Below, piece by piece: positions 23,531 to 33,890 of a DNA stretch of 64,000 bases. The stretch is from contig OW240916.1 in NCBI GenBank assembly GCA_933207985.1, forward strand, positions 83,170,979-83,234,978, in the 5' to 3' direction. Source of the stretch: Pelobates cultripes (Eukaryota; Chordata; Amphibia; Anura; Pelobatidae). The translations under genes and the position numbers were made by a program. The notes beneath the pieces were generated by a model. The model did not search any database. It worked only from the letters and a program-made list of their open reading frames with translations, and was not told where the DNA came from. Positions within the stretch are counted from its first letter, which is position 1; the number at the start of each line of letters is the position of its first letter.

Positions 23531-24933
23531 CTACCACGGGAGTAGCCTGGTTGGAGCCCAAGTGAGGGAACGGCGTAGTAGGCTCCTCACTCCGGACCTG
23601 GGGCTGCTGCTGGAGGGGAAGACAGGCTGTCTCCCCTTTGGATAAACAGCCCTGCTGCAGGGGGACAGGACCATGGTCCCATCTGGTTTGGGCACAGAGA
23701 CCATGGTCCCATCTGCACCGGTGTGGGGCTTATCATCTCCCCTTGGTGGGCTAGGTTGCTGCTGGGGAGGGGGAACGAGACTCTCCCCTCCTGGTAGAAT
23801 ACTCTGCCGCTGGGGAGCAGGACCGACTGTCCGTACTCCCTGAAGCTTGGGCACAGGGACCATGGTCCCATCTGCGCTGATGGATGGGTTAGTGTCTCCC
23901 CTTGGTGGGCTATGCTGCCACTGGGGAGGGGGAATGAGACTCTCCCCTCCTGGTAGAATACTCTGCCACTGGGGAGCAGGACCGACTGTCCGTACTCCCT
24001 GTAGCTTGGGCGCAGAGACCACGGTCCCATCTGCGCTGGTGGGGGGCTTAGTGGCTCCCCTTGGTGGGTTACGCTGCCGCTGGGGAGAGGGGGTAACAAG
24101 CTCCTCTCCCTTACACACTTTCAGCCACTGGGGAAAGGGGGTAACAGGCCCCTCTCCCTGACACTCTCTCTGCTGGTGGAGAGGGGGGCCGACTGTCTCC
24201 CCTTTCAATATATTGTCCTGCTGCTGAGAAGCGAGACCGACTGTCTCATCTGCCCCATCTGGGAGAATAAGGTCTACCCTTGTGAAATACACTGCCGCTG
24301 GGGAAGAAGGACGGCACCTTTGGCTCCCTGTGATACATACTGCCGCTGGGGAGGAAGGACAGCACCTTCAGCTCCCTGTGATACATACTGCCGCTGGGGA
24401 TCTGGGCCGACCGCCCAGCATCCCTGTAGGGCCGGTAGAGAGACCGCCGTCCCATCTCCACCTGCCATCTGTGGGTCTTCCCAGGACCAGTCTGTGAGGT
24501 CCCTCAACATTTGCGAGTAAGGACCACCTGCTTCCGCACCTGGCAACTCCAGCTGCTGCTGGGGATCTGGGCCGGCTGCCCAGCATCCCGGTGGGCCCAG
24601 TGGAGAGACCTCAGTCTCATCTCCACCTGCCTGTTGTGGTTCCTCACAGGACCAGTATATGAGGGCCCCTACTTCGGGTTCCTACGGCCGCCTCAGGGGG
24701 AGATGGCTAGCCTCCTCGGATGCAGCCTCTACTCGGCTGCTGTAACACTCCTCCCGCTGAGCATACTCTCTCTCTTTCCCCAGCCGGAATTCTCGGGCCA
24801 GCCTTGTGTTTCGCTTGGCCATGACCTGGTTCCAGATCACACGGCGTATCTCCATGGGTACATCATCCCCTTACTGGGCCACTTGCTGCCTCACCTCGGC
24901 CAGCCAATCATCTTCAGAGCCAGAGCCTTCCAT
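23531..24933 (-). CDS. Repetitive Pro/Gln-rich ORF of the LTR element, function unknown
   Basis: The minus strand of the internal region reads as a long, now interrupted coding sequence. A plausible start at 24931-24933 gives MEGSGSEDDWLAEVRQQV. Further on it reads Pro/Gln/Gly-rich repeats: a 48-bp unit (16 codons, PQRQYVSQGAEGAVL type) at about 24290-24435. Then comes a 159-bp unit (53 codons) repeated from about 23560 to 24100, with GPAPQRQSILPGGESLVPPP as a core. The last 253 residues (23531-24292) are still open. Periods that are multiples of three suggest that protein coding once constrained the array. I recognise no domain. It could be a diverged pre-gag region or an unrelated accessory protein. 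Confidence 0.5.
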
Positions 24934-25027
24934 ACCTGTCTGCTCCCAGTCGCTGGATACCTCTACTCCCGGTGTCACTGAGCTGCTTTACCTCGCACTA
25001 AGACGCCATCCCACCGCTTGCCACCAA

Positions 25028-26023
25028 TGTAACGGATCGCCTGGCACCCCGACTGGGTACCTCCGTTGAAGGATGCTCCTAGCGCTTCCTGAGGACTCCA
25101 AGCACTGCAGCAGACACCACAACCACCGAACGGGAGAAGCATATGAATGCTCTCAAGCATATGAATGCTGTAAGCAGCTGAACAGGAAAAGCCTACAATC
25201 AGCTTACACTCCTGGCAATCAGAATACAATCCAATTCCCCCAATAACGAGACGACACTTCGTTTTGAGGTCAAGCAGAACTGACTGTACTGGCACATACA
25301 GCCTCTTTTATTCCCAATCCACAAACATAGTACTCCCCACAGGGTTTTGAAGTACAACCAATCAATCCGTACAATACACACAGACACTCCCACACAAAAT
25401 CCTCCCCTCTGCCTGTGATATGATTACTGAACACAATGGTTAATCTAATTATCACAGGCAGAGAAATACAGTATCATAAAACACATCACAGGGACTCCAA
25501 AACATGCAATAACCCCATATATCCTCGGAAACCGGGGGATCTGGGTGAACCACATATCCAAAATTCACCCAGATCCATTCAGTAGTTTGGAAGATGCAGT
25601 TTAATGCAGATTCCGCAGAACATATACAGGCTTTATGAAAAATAATTACTGTATAATGTGTCCCCTGTTGTATAGTTTAAAACTACTGAATGATGTCTTT
25701 GTGCACCAAATACTGGCAAAATGGCACCGTGTAGAAAAGTCCAAACAGTGTCTGTGAGTTAAAATGGCTGCCATCCATTGTTCTCACCATGTGCTTCATC
25801 CATTGTTCTCACCATGTGCCTCTGATACATGAAATGGTGGCCACCCAGTAACTCCACAGTATGTCCCCAGATGGTTCTTAAAGGGCCAGCAGCAGCATAA
25901 TAAAATACAATATGCCCAAATACTGTATTTAAAGGGTCAAATCTCCCAGGGGCCATAATCAGCAGGCAGGAAGCGGGCAAACAGGCTTCTCCAATGCCCA
26001 GTGGCGAGGTTGGTTTCACCACA
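25028..26023 (-). repeat. LTR (5' LTR of the minus-strand element), longer copy
   Basis: Full-size LTR of 996 bp. It contains a small internal duplication around 25772-25820 (catccattgttctcaccatg twice), which is close to the point where the other LTR lacks sequence. Confidence 0.9.
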
Positions 26024-27885
26024 GTGTCTAAACTTAATAAAGACCAACCATCAAACCAACTTAGGTCAATGCTCCTAGAACTCCAAAAGCAAATAAATAT
26101 AAAAACAGAAGAAAAGATCAAAAAACAATTAACAAACTGAGACTAAGTACTTATTATCAAGGTAATTGAGCAAATGAAAAATTAACTAAGAGATTAAAAA
26201 AAATAGTATTCAACCAATAGAATCAATAAATTGGTCAAATTACTTACTCTTCCCCGGAAAATATTGGATTATTATTCAATGATTTCTATAGTAAATTATA
26301 TAATCTTAACACTCCTTCAGACTATCAAGAAATAAATAATTATTTAGAAGACACAGATACCCCAAAAATCACTAAGTCAGATTTAGATTAACTTAATTGT
26401 GAGTGTACCGCGATTGAGGTGGAAAGAGAGATTGATAAACTTGAACTAGATGAATTTAATAATTTAGTAATTTTTTTTAATAAAATTATGAAAAAAGAGA
26501 TAACTCCACCTTTAATGGCTCTTTTCGATGAAATGGCCAAAAGAGCTAAAACGCCAAAGGAGTTGCTACAAGCTAACATCCTTCCAATTCTAAAACCAAA
26601 TAAAGATGCAACAGATGTTAAAAACTATAGACCAATTTCATTGATAAACACAGATATGAAAATATATGTAACTATTTTAGCACATAGATTAAAACCATTT
26701 GTGGAGAGCGTTATCCATTCAGATCAGGTTGGTTTTATTCCTGGAAGGTCATTAGAGACCTGTACTAGAAGAATCATGGACATTCTGGACAGCGCACGGT
26801 GACGGGAGATCCCATTACTGACCCTGTCTTTAGATGCCGAAAAGGCCTTTGGCAGGGTCAGTTGGGGTTTCCTAGACGCTGTACTGACTTCTTTTGTATT
26901 TGTGGGTTGGATTCACGATGCCATTATGGCCCTTTACTCTGAACCGACAGCGAGAACTGTTGGCGTTAATATCTTATCAAGCTGGTTTAATTTAAAAAAT
27001 GGTACACGGCAGGGATGTCCTTTATCCCCACTCCTTTATATTTTAACTCTCGAACCATTAGCAATTAATATCAGATCAAACCATTATATTAAGGGTTTCC
27101 CTACTAACAAGTCAGAAGCAAAAATATCACTTTATGCTGACGACATATTATTAACACTTACTTACCCAGCAATTTCTATACCCCAAGTTCTATCCGAGAT
27201 AAAAAGTTAGAATCCAACTATAAACTCAATGTAACTAAATCAATTGCTGTAACCACTATGGTTGATAATTTCATCCTCCGTAATTTAAGAGTGAAGTATG
27301 ATTTTGTATGGTCTAAGGAGGTCTTTTATTATTTGGGGGTCATAATTTCAACTCAAGTAGATAACATTATGGAAACAAATGTTTTGAACCTCTTGAAATA
27401 TACTAATATCAAACTAAAAGAAAGCCCTCCTGGTCTAGCAGAATCACCATTATCAATGCATATATAATTCCCAAGTGGTTATATCAATTTAGGATGATCC
27501 TTCTACAAATGTCAGACAGCTTGCTAACCATGATACAATCCAGCTTCCAAACTTTTATCTGAAATAAAAAAAAAACAAGAATAAGTTCTAAAGTCATTTC
27601 CAAGAAATACCATCAAGCGGGTTTAAACAATTGTTATTATGCCAACATTATTGGGCACATATATAAACTCCAGGTCGAACCGTTCAAAATTGATATATGG
27701 TATACAATTGAATCTGAAGCTGTTGGAAAGGACAGACTAGAAGTATACTTATGGCTTAACAGCAATATAAATGTGACAGATGAGTTAAATAGTAAATCAT
27801 TAGTCTTATCACAAACTATTAGAGCATGGGAAATATTGAAAAAGAAATTAAAAATCTCTAATAAAATAATCAAATCATGTCACCT

Positions 27886-28019
27886 AAAAAAACATGGTGT
27901 GTTTAGAGCGTGGGCACTATAAAGGTGCTGCTTTACATTTTTATCTTTCTATTTGTTCACATTTTAAATAAAACACTAGTTTTAATTACAGCGCCTTTCA
28001 TTGCTTGTTTTTTTGTGAT
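27886..28019. mobile_element. 134-bp insertion with exact 14-bp target duplication
   Basis: The L1 ORF2 sequence AAATCATGTCACCT occurs at 27872-27885 and again at 28020-28033. The 134 bp between do not belong to L1. They have no inverted ends and no clear poly(A) tail. The length of the duplication points to target-primed reverse transcription, so a SINE or a short processed RNA copy is likely. Family not recognised. Confidence 0.8.
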
Positions 28020-28104
28020 AAATCATGTCACCTGGCCACTTTGGAGGATAATATAAAAGACATCTCTTTAAAAAACTGGTCCAAATTCCAATGGAAAAAG
28101 AGAA

Positions 28105-28960
28105 AAAAATCAGCGCTAAATTGCCACAATAAAATTATTAGGAAAGGCAGCACTCCTCAAAGGGGAGTCCCCAATAATCCCCTAATGGTAACAGATAGCA
28201 AAAACAAACAAAGATATAAGGATGCGCCTAAAACTTAAAATTATGATAAAATAAAGGACTAAATTAGTCAGCTAAAATACAGAATAAAATAAGTAATAAA
28301 ACAATAGTCCAATAAAATGGGCTTATCACAGTCCGTGAGGGTAGGTCCCACTTGTAAAGGAATATTCTTTAGGGTGTAGATGGGATCGTATCTTCAAATG
28401 TTGAAAATTCAGCATATGTGGAGAGAAAAATAAAAACTGTATGTAATCCAAAATTAAAAGAAAGTAAAGTATACTACTCACGTAAAGTAGAGCAGACTCA
28501 AAACTGCTCAGTGAAGGCGCTCGGGTGGTATAATCCCCACCTATGGATTCTTTGCACTTCCTGCAGGGTGAGCCGTATACGTAAAATCAAATAAAAGAAA
28601 ATGTATGTAAAATCGGGTAAAGGAGAAAGCAAATGGCAATAAAGTATTTTATGCCAATAAAATATCTTTATTATAAAATTAAGAACAAAATCTATTAATA
28701 TCTAAACGCGTTTCGCCTTAACAGGCTTCTTCAAGTAGATAGTAGGAAAGAGGTATGATTTTACATACATTTTCTTTTATTTGATTTTACGTATACGGCT
28801 CACCCTGCAGGAAGTGCAAAGAATCCATAGGTGGGGATTATACCACCCGAGCGCCTTCACTGAGCAGTTTTGAGTCTGCTCTACTTTACGTGAGTAGTAT
28901 ACTTTACTTTCTTTTAATTTTGGATTACATACAGTGAGCACTATATATTTTAATTTTTTC
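28105..28960. mobile_element. Penelope-like insertion with 178-bp perfect inverted repeat and hammerhead-like core
   Basis: L1 sequence stops near 28105 and resumes near 28960. Within the insert, 28437-28614 and 28757-28934 are reverse complements of each other over all 178 bases by my reading. The 142-nt spacer contains a hammerhead-ribozyme-like sequence. The outer ends (about aaaaaaatcagcgct on the left; agcactatatattttaattt on the right) look like opposed versions of one terminus. Penelope-like elements are known to carry hammerhead motifs and to insert with inverted terminal copies, which is the basis for the assignment. No protein is encoded. Confidence 0.65.
28699..28741 (-). ncRNA. 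Hammerhead-ribozyme-like motif 1
   Basis: On the minus strand the order is stem I strand TATCTA, box CTTGAAGA, stem II GCC/GGC around a TGTTAA loop, then GAA, palindromic ACGCGT, T, and stem I strand TAGATA. The GAA-A...U-T arrangement and the 6-bp stem I match a type I hammerhead with a very short stem III. Such a stem III can extend as a dimer because ACGCGT is self-complementary. Deviations: one extra U in the CUGANGA box and one unpaired A before stem II. Activity is not implied. Confidence 0.5.
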
Positions 28961-30234
28961 CTCTGGGTCGTATTACGTCAAATTGAACGCTGAACCCACG
29001 CCAGATATTCAACTATCAAAATTCACTCCATATATCCTTGAAGTGGGGATCATTCCACTTTACGCGAGCAATATCAGAGCTGATCCTAGCTCTGAAAAGT
29101 GTGAGTAAGACTGATTTTATACTTTTATATTTATTGGATATCCTCCAAGACAACCAAATTCTACCTTTTGCCAACATTAAATCTAAATTAAATCTCCCTA
29201 ACAAGGAACTTTTCACGTATCTGAGAATTAAAACATTTTTGAATACGGTTTTATTGAAAGTTCCCCCAAAAATTGATATTCTCACTCAAGGCAACTTTAG
29301 CCATACCAAGGTTAAAAAATTCTCTCTAAGGCCACTAACATGTTAATTATTTTTGATCAACAACCTTCAAACATAATTGATAAATGAAAAACAAGTTAGA
29401 TATTGACATTACTGACAATGAATGGTGTTCTTCTTTTAAGGACATCCGTAAACATATTCCCTGTTTGAACCTAATAGGATGTCAATACAAGCTTATGTAC
29501 AAATGGTATCTGACCCCATGCAGGATCAGTAGGATGTACCCGGGCCAAAATCCTCATTGCTGGCGATGTGGTTGCTTGGACGGATCCCTTATCCATATAT
29601 GGTGGAACTGCCATTTAGTAAAATGTCTTTGGGAGTGGTCTTTTGGAATACTCAAATCCATATTCAATATCACAATTAATAAAAGGTCCTGATACAGCTT
29701 TGTTACATTTAAAATGGAATATATCTTATACCCCATCCAAGTGCCTGGTCACACATTGTTTCTTGGCTACCAAGATATTAATAGCAAGACAATGGAAGTT
29801 ACATCTTCCTTTTCAGAGGAGACAACTAATATCCCAATTTTTATTCTAGCTCCGTATGGAAAAAAGACCTACCGGTTTCCTCGGTACATTCTTTAAATAG
29901 ACAAGACCAATATACTAAATTGATTCAAATGCTGGATGGTAATACACCCAGGGTGATAGTTTAACTTTAACACAATGGTGCTTAATTGATTTCCTCCGAC
30001 TAACCATAGTTTAGATTCTTACAACACCAGTTCTAGATCAGTATATATCTATTTCCTTTAGTCGATTTGCAAGGTTCTGGATTTATAGTGCTTGTCTGGA
30101 ATTGTGGTAAATGCAAACTTCATTTTGTTTTGTTTTTTATGTCTACTTGTTTTGTATGTCATTTTATTTCCATAAGTCTTTTTATATGTATGTAAAATGA
30201 AAAAACTTGATAAAGATTATAAAAAAAAGCACTG

Positions 30235-31815
30235 TGGCATCCAATAGTGAAATTTACCAAACCTTAAGGATAATAGGAGGAATACATAATACAATCTACA
30301 GAAAGTACAGAAAGTCTTAGCAAAGATCCCATACCTACACAATGATCGCAGGTACCTGGAACCCTAGTCACAAAATTAGTTACCATTCAAATTCTTCTAT
30401 TCTCCGTGTGTGTGTGTGTGTGTGTGTGTACTCAACAGTCTGTCTGTGTCTCTGCATATTTAGCAGTCTGTGTGTGTATTCAGCAGTCTCTGCATATTTA
30501 GCAGTGTGTGTGTACTCAGCAGTCAGTCTGTGTATATGTATTCAGCAGTCTCTGCATATTTAGCAGTTTGTGTACGTGAATTCAGCAGTCTGCATATGTG
30601 TGTGTATTTAGCAGTCCGCGTGTGTGTTTGTATATACACATTAGACAAAGACACACTGCTATACACACACACACTCATACAGACAGTATATACACACACT
30701 GCCTCACATACACAATACTATACACACAGTCAGACAAAGTATAAACATTGTAAGTATTTTATCAGTGATTTAGGTAATTTTCTGCTTCCAAATGTTCTCG
30801 TTCTTTTATGTATGTCGTGTGCTGTGATGTCACGCATATATAATTAATTATGCAAATTAGCATGGCCGGTATTTTTTTCCCCATCTAAATGCAAACATTA
30901 CATAAAAACCTATGTATTAAAATGCCAAAAATATATACAAACTCCCCTTTATTCAACACCAACATTAAAATCACAAAATTCACCTGTTTTTAAAGCCTAA
31001 CTCTACCTATAAACACACCTCTACATTCAAATGCAAACATTACATAGAAGTACACCACTACATTCAAATGGCAACGGTACATACAAACACACCCCTACAT
31101 GCACACACACACACACACACACATACTCCATACAAAAACATGATTACAAGATATAAACACTGCTCACAAATACAACCCTGAAATCAGTGGCAGAACTACC
31201 GCGGTCACAGGGGCTGCAGCTGTGACCGGGCCCGTCACTTAAGTGGGCCCGGGCCGCCCTGTCGACCACTGTGACTGGGGTGCCCGCCGGCATTGTAGTG
31301 CGGCCCTGGCTGCGCGGAACAACTGCTGGGAGCCCATTGAAAGGGCTGATGGCAATGAATTTCCTGGGGCACGAATGCAATCTTAATGCACCGCAGCGCT
31401 GACCAGGCCCTAGTGACGATGTCAGAGCTGGGAGAAAGCTGTCACTTCCTCCCAACTAACAGAGCCGCGCTGGAAGAGAGCACCAGTGAAGGAAAGGAAT
31501 GAGTCAGAGTGCGAACTTGAGTCAGCCACTGGAACCCAGGGAAGTCACCCTCCTGCACCTAAGAGGGTGACTAAAATTTTTAACAGTTTGCGTGTGTGTG
31601 TGTATGAATAGCCGTATCTGAATGTCTGTATCTGTGTGTGTGTCTGTATGTGTTTCTCTTTGTCTGTATTTTTGTCTGTCTGCATGTGGGTCTGTATGTC
31701 TATATGTGTTTGCATGTGTATCAGTGTGTATCTATATGTGTGTCACTGTTTTTATATATTTACACTTATGTGTATGCGTATCATTTTGTGTATCTGAATG
31801 TTTGTTATTGTTTGT
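30235..31815. repeat. Repeat-rich flank with microsatellites
   Basis: 30405-30640 repeats gtgtattcagcagtctgtg units, the same type as at 18.6-19.0 kb. CA-rich runs follow at 30640-30740 and 31098-31125. About 30880-31100 has short tandem blocks around attcaaatgcaaacattaca. At 31175 a cagtggcagaactaccgcgg terminus resembles the end of a hAT element, but its other end was not found. 31580-31820 is GT-rich. No gene seen. Confidence 0.6.
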
Positions 31816-31819
31816 CGAT

Positions 31820-32955
31820 CCTGTCCCATCTCACCTTATCAGATCTCTCTCCTCCTGTCTTGTGCCCTCCTTAACACACATCGTCAACTGCTCGCTTTCT
31901 TCTGGCACTGTTCCTGCTGTCCTTAAACATGCTACTGTAGTACCCATCTTAAAGAAAACATGTCTCGACCCATCCTCCCCTTCTAACTATCGCCCTATAT
32001 CCCTGCTCCCTTTTTCCTCAAAGCATCTTGAAAGACTAGTCTTCACCCGTCTGGCCTGCTTCCTAAACTCCAACTCTCTCCTTGACCCTTTTCAGTCCGG
32101 ATTCTGCCCCCTCCACTCTACTGAGACTGCCCTTATCAAAGTCACTAATGACATTATCACAGCTAAATCCAAAGGTCACTACTCCATACTAATTGTTCTT
32201 GATCTCTCTGCTGCTTTTGACACTGTTGGCCATGTTCTCGTTCTCCAAACCCTTCAATCACTAGGTCTCTGTGACTCTGTCCTCTCGTGGTTTTCCTCTT
32301 ATCTCTCCCAACGCTCATTCAGTGTCTCCTTTTCTAATGATACCTCCACCATTCATCCTGTCTCAGTTGGAGTCCCCCAAGGCTCTGTCATTGGTCCCCT
32401 TCTATTTTCTCTTTACACTGCCTCTCTTGGCAAGCTTATTACCTCTTTTGGATTCCAATACCACCTGTACACTGATGACACCCAGATATATCTCTCCTCC
32501 CCGGACCTCTCCCCTGATGTCTGCAACAAGTCACCTCTTGCCTTTCTTCTGTCTCTAATTGGATGTCCTCCTGCTTTCTGAAACTGAATCTTTCCAAAAC
32601 AGAACTTCTTGTCTTTCCTCCTCCTAATATTAATCTTCCTCTCTCGCTCGCCCTTCAGATTGGTGGTACCCATATCAGCCCATCCTTACAAGCACGTTGT
32701 CTTGGTGTTACTTTTGATTCTGGCCTCACCTTTGAGCCTCACATCCGGTCTGCTGTCAAATCATGCCAATTCCACCTCAAAAACATCGCCCACATCCGCC
32801 CCTTTTTTACACAAGATACTACTAAAGCGCTTGTCCATGCTCTAGTAATCTCTCGCATGGACTATTGTAACTCTCTCCTAATTGGTCTTCCCAATAGCCG
32901 TATTGCCCCACTACAGTCTGTAATGAATGCTGCAGGCGATGTTTTTTCAAGGGAC
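31820..32955 (+). mobile_element. L2-like LINE ORF2 fragment
   Basis: The translation shows a continuous reverse transcriptase segment: [69 protein letters not shown] and YTDDTQIYL (normally YADD). After a frameshift near 32580 it continues with CLGVTFDSGLTFEPHIRS and ISRMDYCNSLLIGLPNSRI. This is the L2/CR1 pattern. Both 5' and 3' ends are missing. It abuts an inverted copy of the same family. Confidence 0.85.
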
Positions 32956-33890
32956 ATACCTATGGATCTATAAGGAGATATAAGAGGGGATAGAATTGTT
33001 CAGGGCTTTATAGGTGTGAATTAGTATCCAGTCAGAGATGGAAAGACACGTTGCAGGACGGCAGGAGAGAGGTGAGGGGAGAAGAGATATATCTGGGTGT
33101 CATCAGCGTACAGGTGGTAGTGAAATCCAAAAGAGGTAATAAGTTTGCCAAGAGAGGCAGTATAAAGAGAAAATAGAAGGGGACCAAGGACAGAGCCTTG
33201 GTGGACTCCAACAGAGACAGGACGAGGGGAGGAGGTATCATTAGAGGAGACACTGAGCGTTAGGAGAGATAAGAGGAAAACCACGAGAGGGCAGAGTCAC
33301 AGAGACCAAGTGATTGAAGAGATTGAAGAATTAGTATGGAGTATTGGCCTTTGGATTTAGCTGCGATTAGGTTGTTAGTAACTTTGATAAGCACAGTCTC
33401 AGTAGAGTGGAGAGGGCGGAAGCCAGATTGAAGAGGGTCAAGGAGAGAGTTGGGAGAGTCAAGTAAAGATAAGTCTTTCCAGAAGCTTTGAGGAAAAAGG
33501 GAGCAGGGATATAGGACGATAGTTAGAGGGGGAGGACGGGTCAAGAGATGGTTTTTTTCAGGATAGGTACTACAGGTCAGCAGGGACAATGCCAGAAGAG
33601 AGAGAGAGAGCAGTTGAAGATGTGCGTTAAGGAAGGCACAAGACAAGTGGAGAGAGATCTGATAAGGTGAGATGGGACAGGATCGACCGGGCAAGTGGTG
33701 GGGCGAGAGGAAAGGAGAAGTGCAGCCACCTCTTGTTCATTAGGCGGGGAGAAAGTCTGAAGGTTAGGAAAGCCATGATCTACGTGTGGTTGAGAAAGAG
33801 AACGGCAAGGAGGGGTCGAATTCTTTCCTTAGCTGTTCAAGCTTGTTGGCAAAGCTATCGGCAGTAAGGTTATTTTAGGGGGTGGCCACA
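32956..33890 (-). mobile_element. L2-like LINE fragment, inverted relative to the preceding copy
   Basis: The minus strand encodes [16 protein letters not shown] sequence ([17 protein letters not shown]), [30 protein letters not shown] and an intact YADDTQIYL. It then reads, after a deletion, a THTYKALNNS-like piece near 32950-33030 from the 3' domain. The two copies meet tail to tail and overlap in content, so this is not a simple 5' inversion of one insertion. The left part of this copy in its own direction (about 33700-33890) is the linker before the reverse transcriptase. Confidence 0.75.

Larger units (their letters stand above)
22598..26023 (-). mobile_element. Non-autonomous LTR retrotransposon inserted in L1 ORF2
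   Basis: A 5-bp duplication GTGTC (22593-22597 and 26024-26028) flanks two direct repeats, 22598-23271 and 25028-26023. On the minus strand each LTR starts TGTGG and ends CGATCCGTTACA. The element reads on the minus strand: a primer-binding-like TTGGTGGCAAGCGG lies next to the 5' LTR (25014-25027). A polypurine tract GGGAAAGGGGAGAAA lies directly before the 3' LTR (about 23272-23286). The internal region is only 1756 bp and encodes no gag, protease, reverse transcriptase or integrase. The 22598 LTR lacks about 0.3 kb present in the other (about 25476-25780), otherwise the two are very similar. L1 coding sequence resumes directly after the duplication. Confidence 0.9.
21619..29870 (+). pseudogene. 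L1/Tx1-like ORF2 (endonuclease, reverse transcriptase, Cys-rich C-terminus), broken
   Basis: The N-terminus (21619-22072) is an APE-type endonuclease: MLRLMSINVQGLNIRRK, IAFVQETHWL and LLIAGDFNCVLDP. The endonuclease tail continues at 22131 (SRIDLCLV, STWSDYSFIIL). After the LTR insertion the reverse transcriptase resumes near 26400 with KNYRPISLINTDMKI, SDQVGFIPGRS, LSLDAEKAF, NGTRQGCPLSPLLY and the catalytic YADD at about 27133-27144. The C-terminal region at 29384-29692 has a Cys/His motif PHCWRCGCLDGSLIHIWWNC. Stops interrupt it at 22069, 26800 and 27208, among others. The architecture supports the Tx1/L1 clade; exact family needs a search. Confidence 0.85.
19197..30234 (+). mobile_element. 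Full-length L1/Tx1-like LINE with nested insertions
   Basis: A 12-bp duplication AAAAAAGCACTG flanks the element (19197-19208 and 30223-30234). The body runs from a purine-rich 5' UTR (about 19209) through ORF1, a spacer, ORF2 and an A-rich tail (tgataaagattataaaaaaa). It has been hit by a 72-bp MITE (19756-19827), an LTR element (22598-26023), a 134-bp insertion (27886-28019) and a Penelope-like insertion (about 28105-28960). Removing these leaves roughly 6.6 kb, a normal length for a LINE of this clade. Both ORFs also carry stops and frameshifts, so the copy is dead. Confidence 0.85.

Noticed and set aside
31175..31540. Complete hAT element starting cagtggcagaac
   Set aside because: No matching right terminus or 8-bp duplication could be identified.
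31622..31820. Extended N-terminus of the L2 open frame (Cys/Val/Ser-rich)
   Set aside because: GT microsatellite that happens to be in frame with the LINE fragment; not part of the LINE protein.
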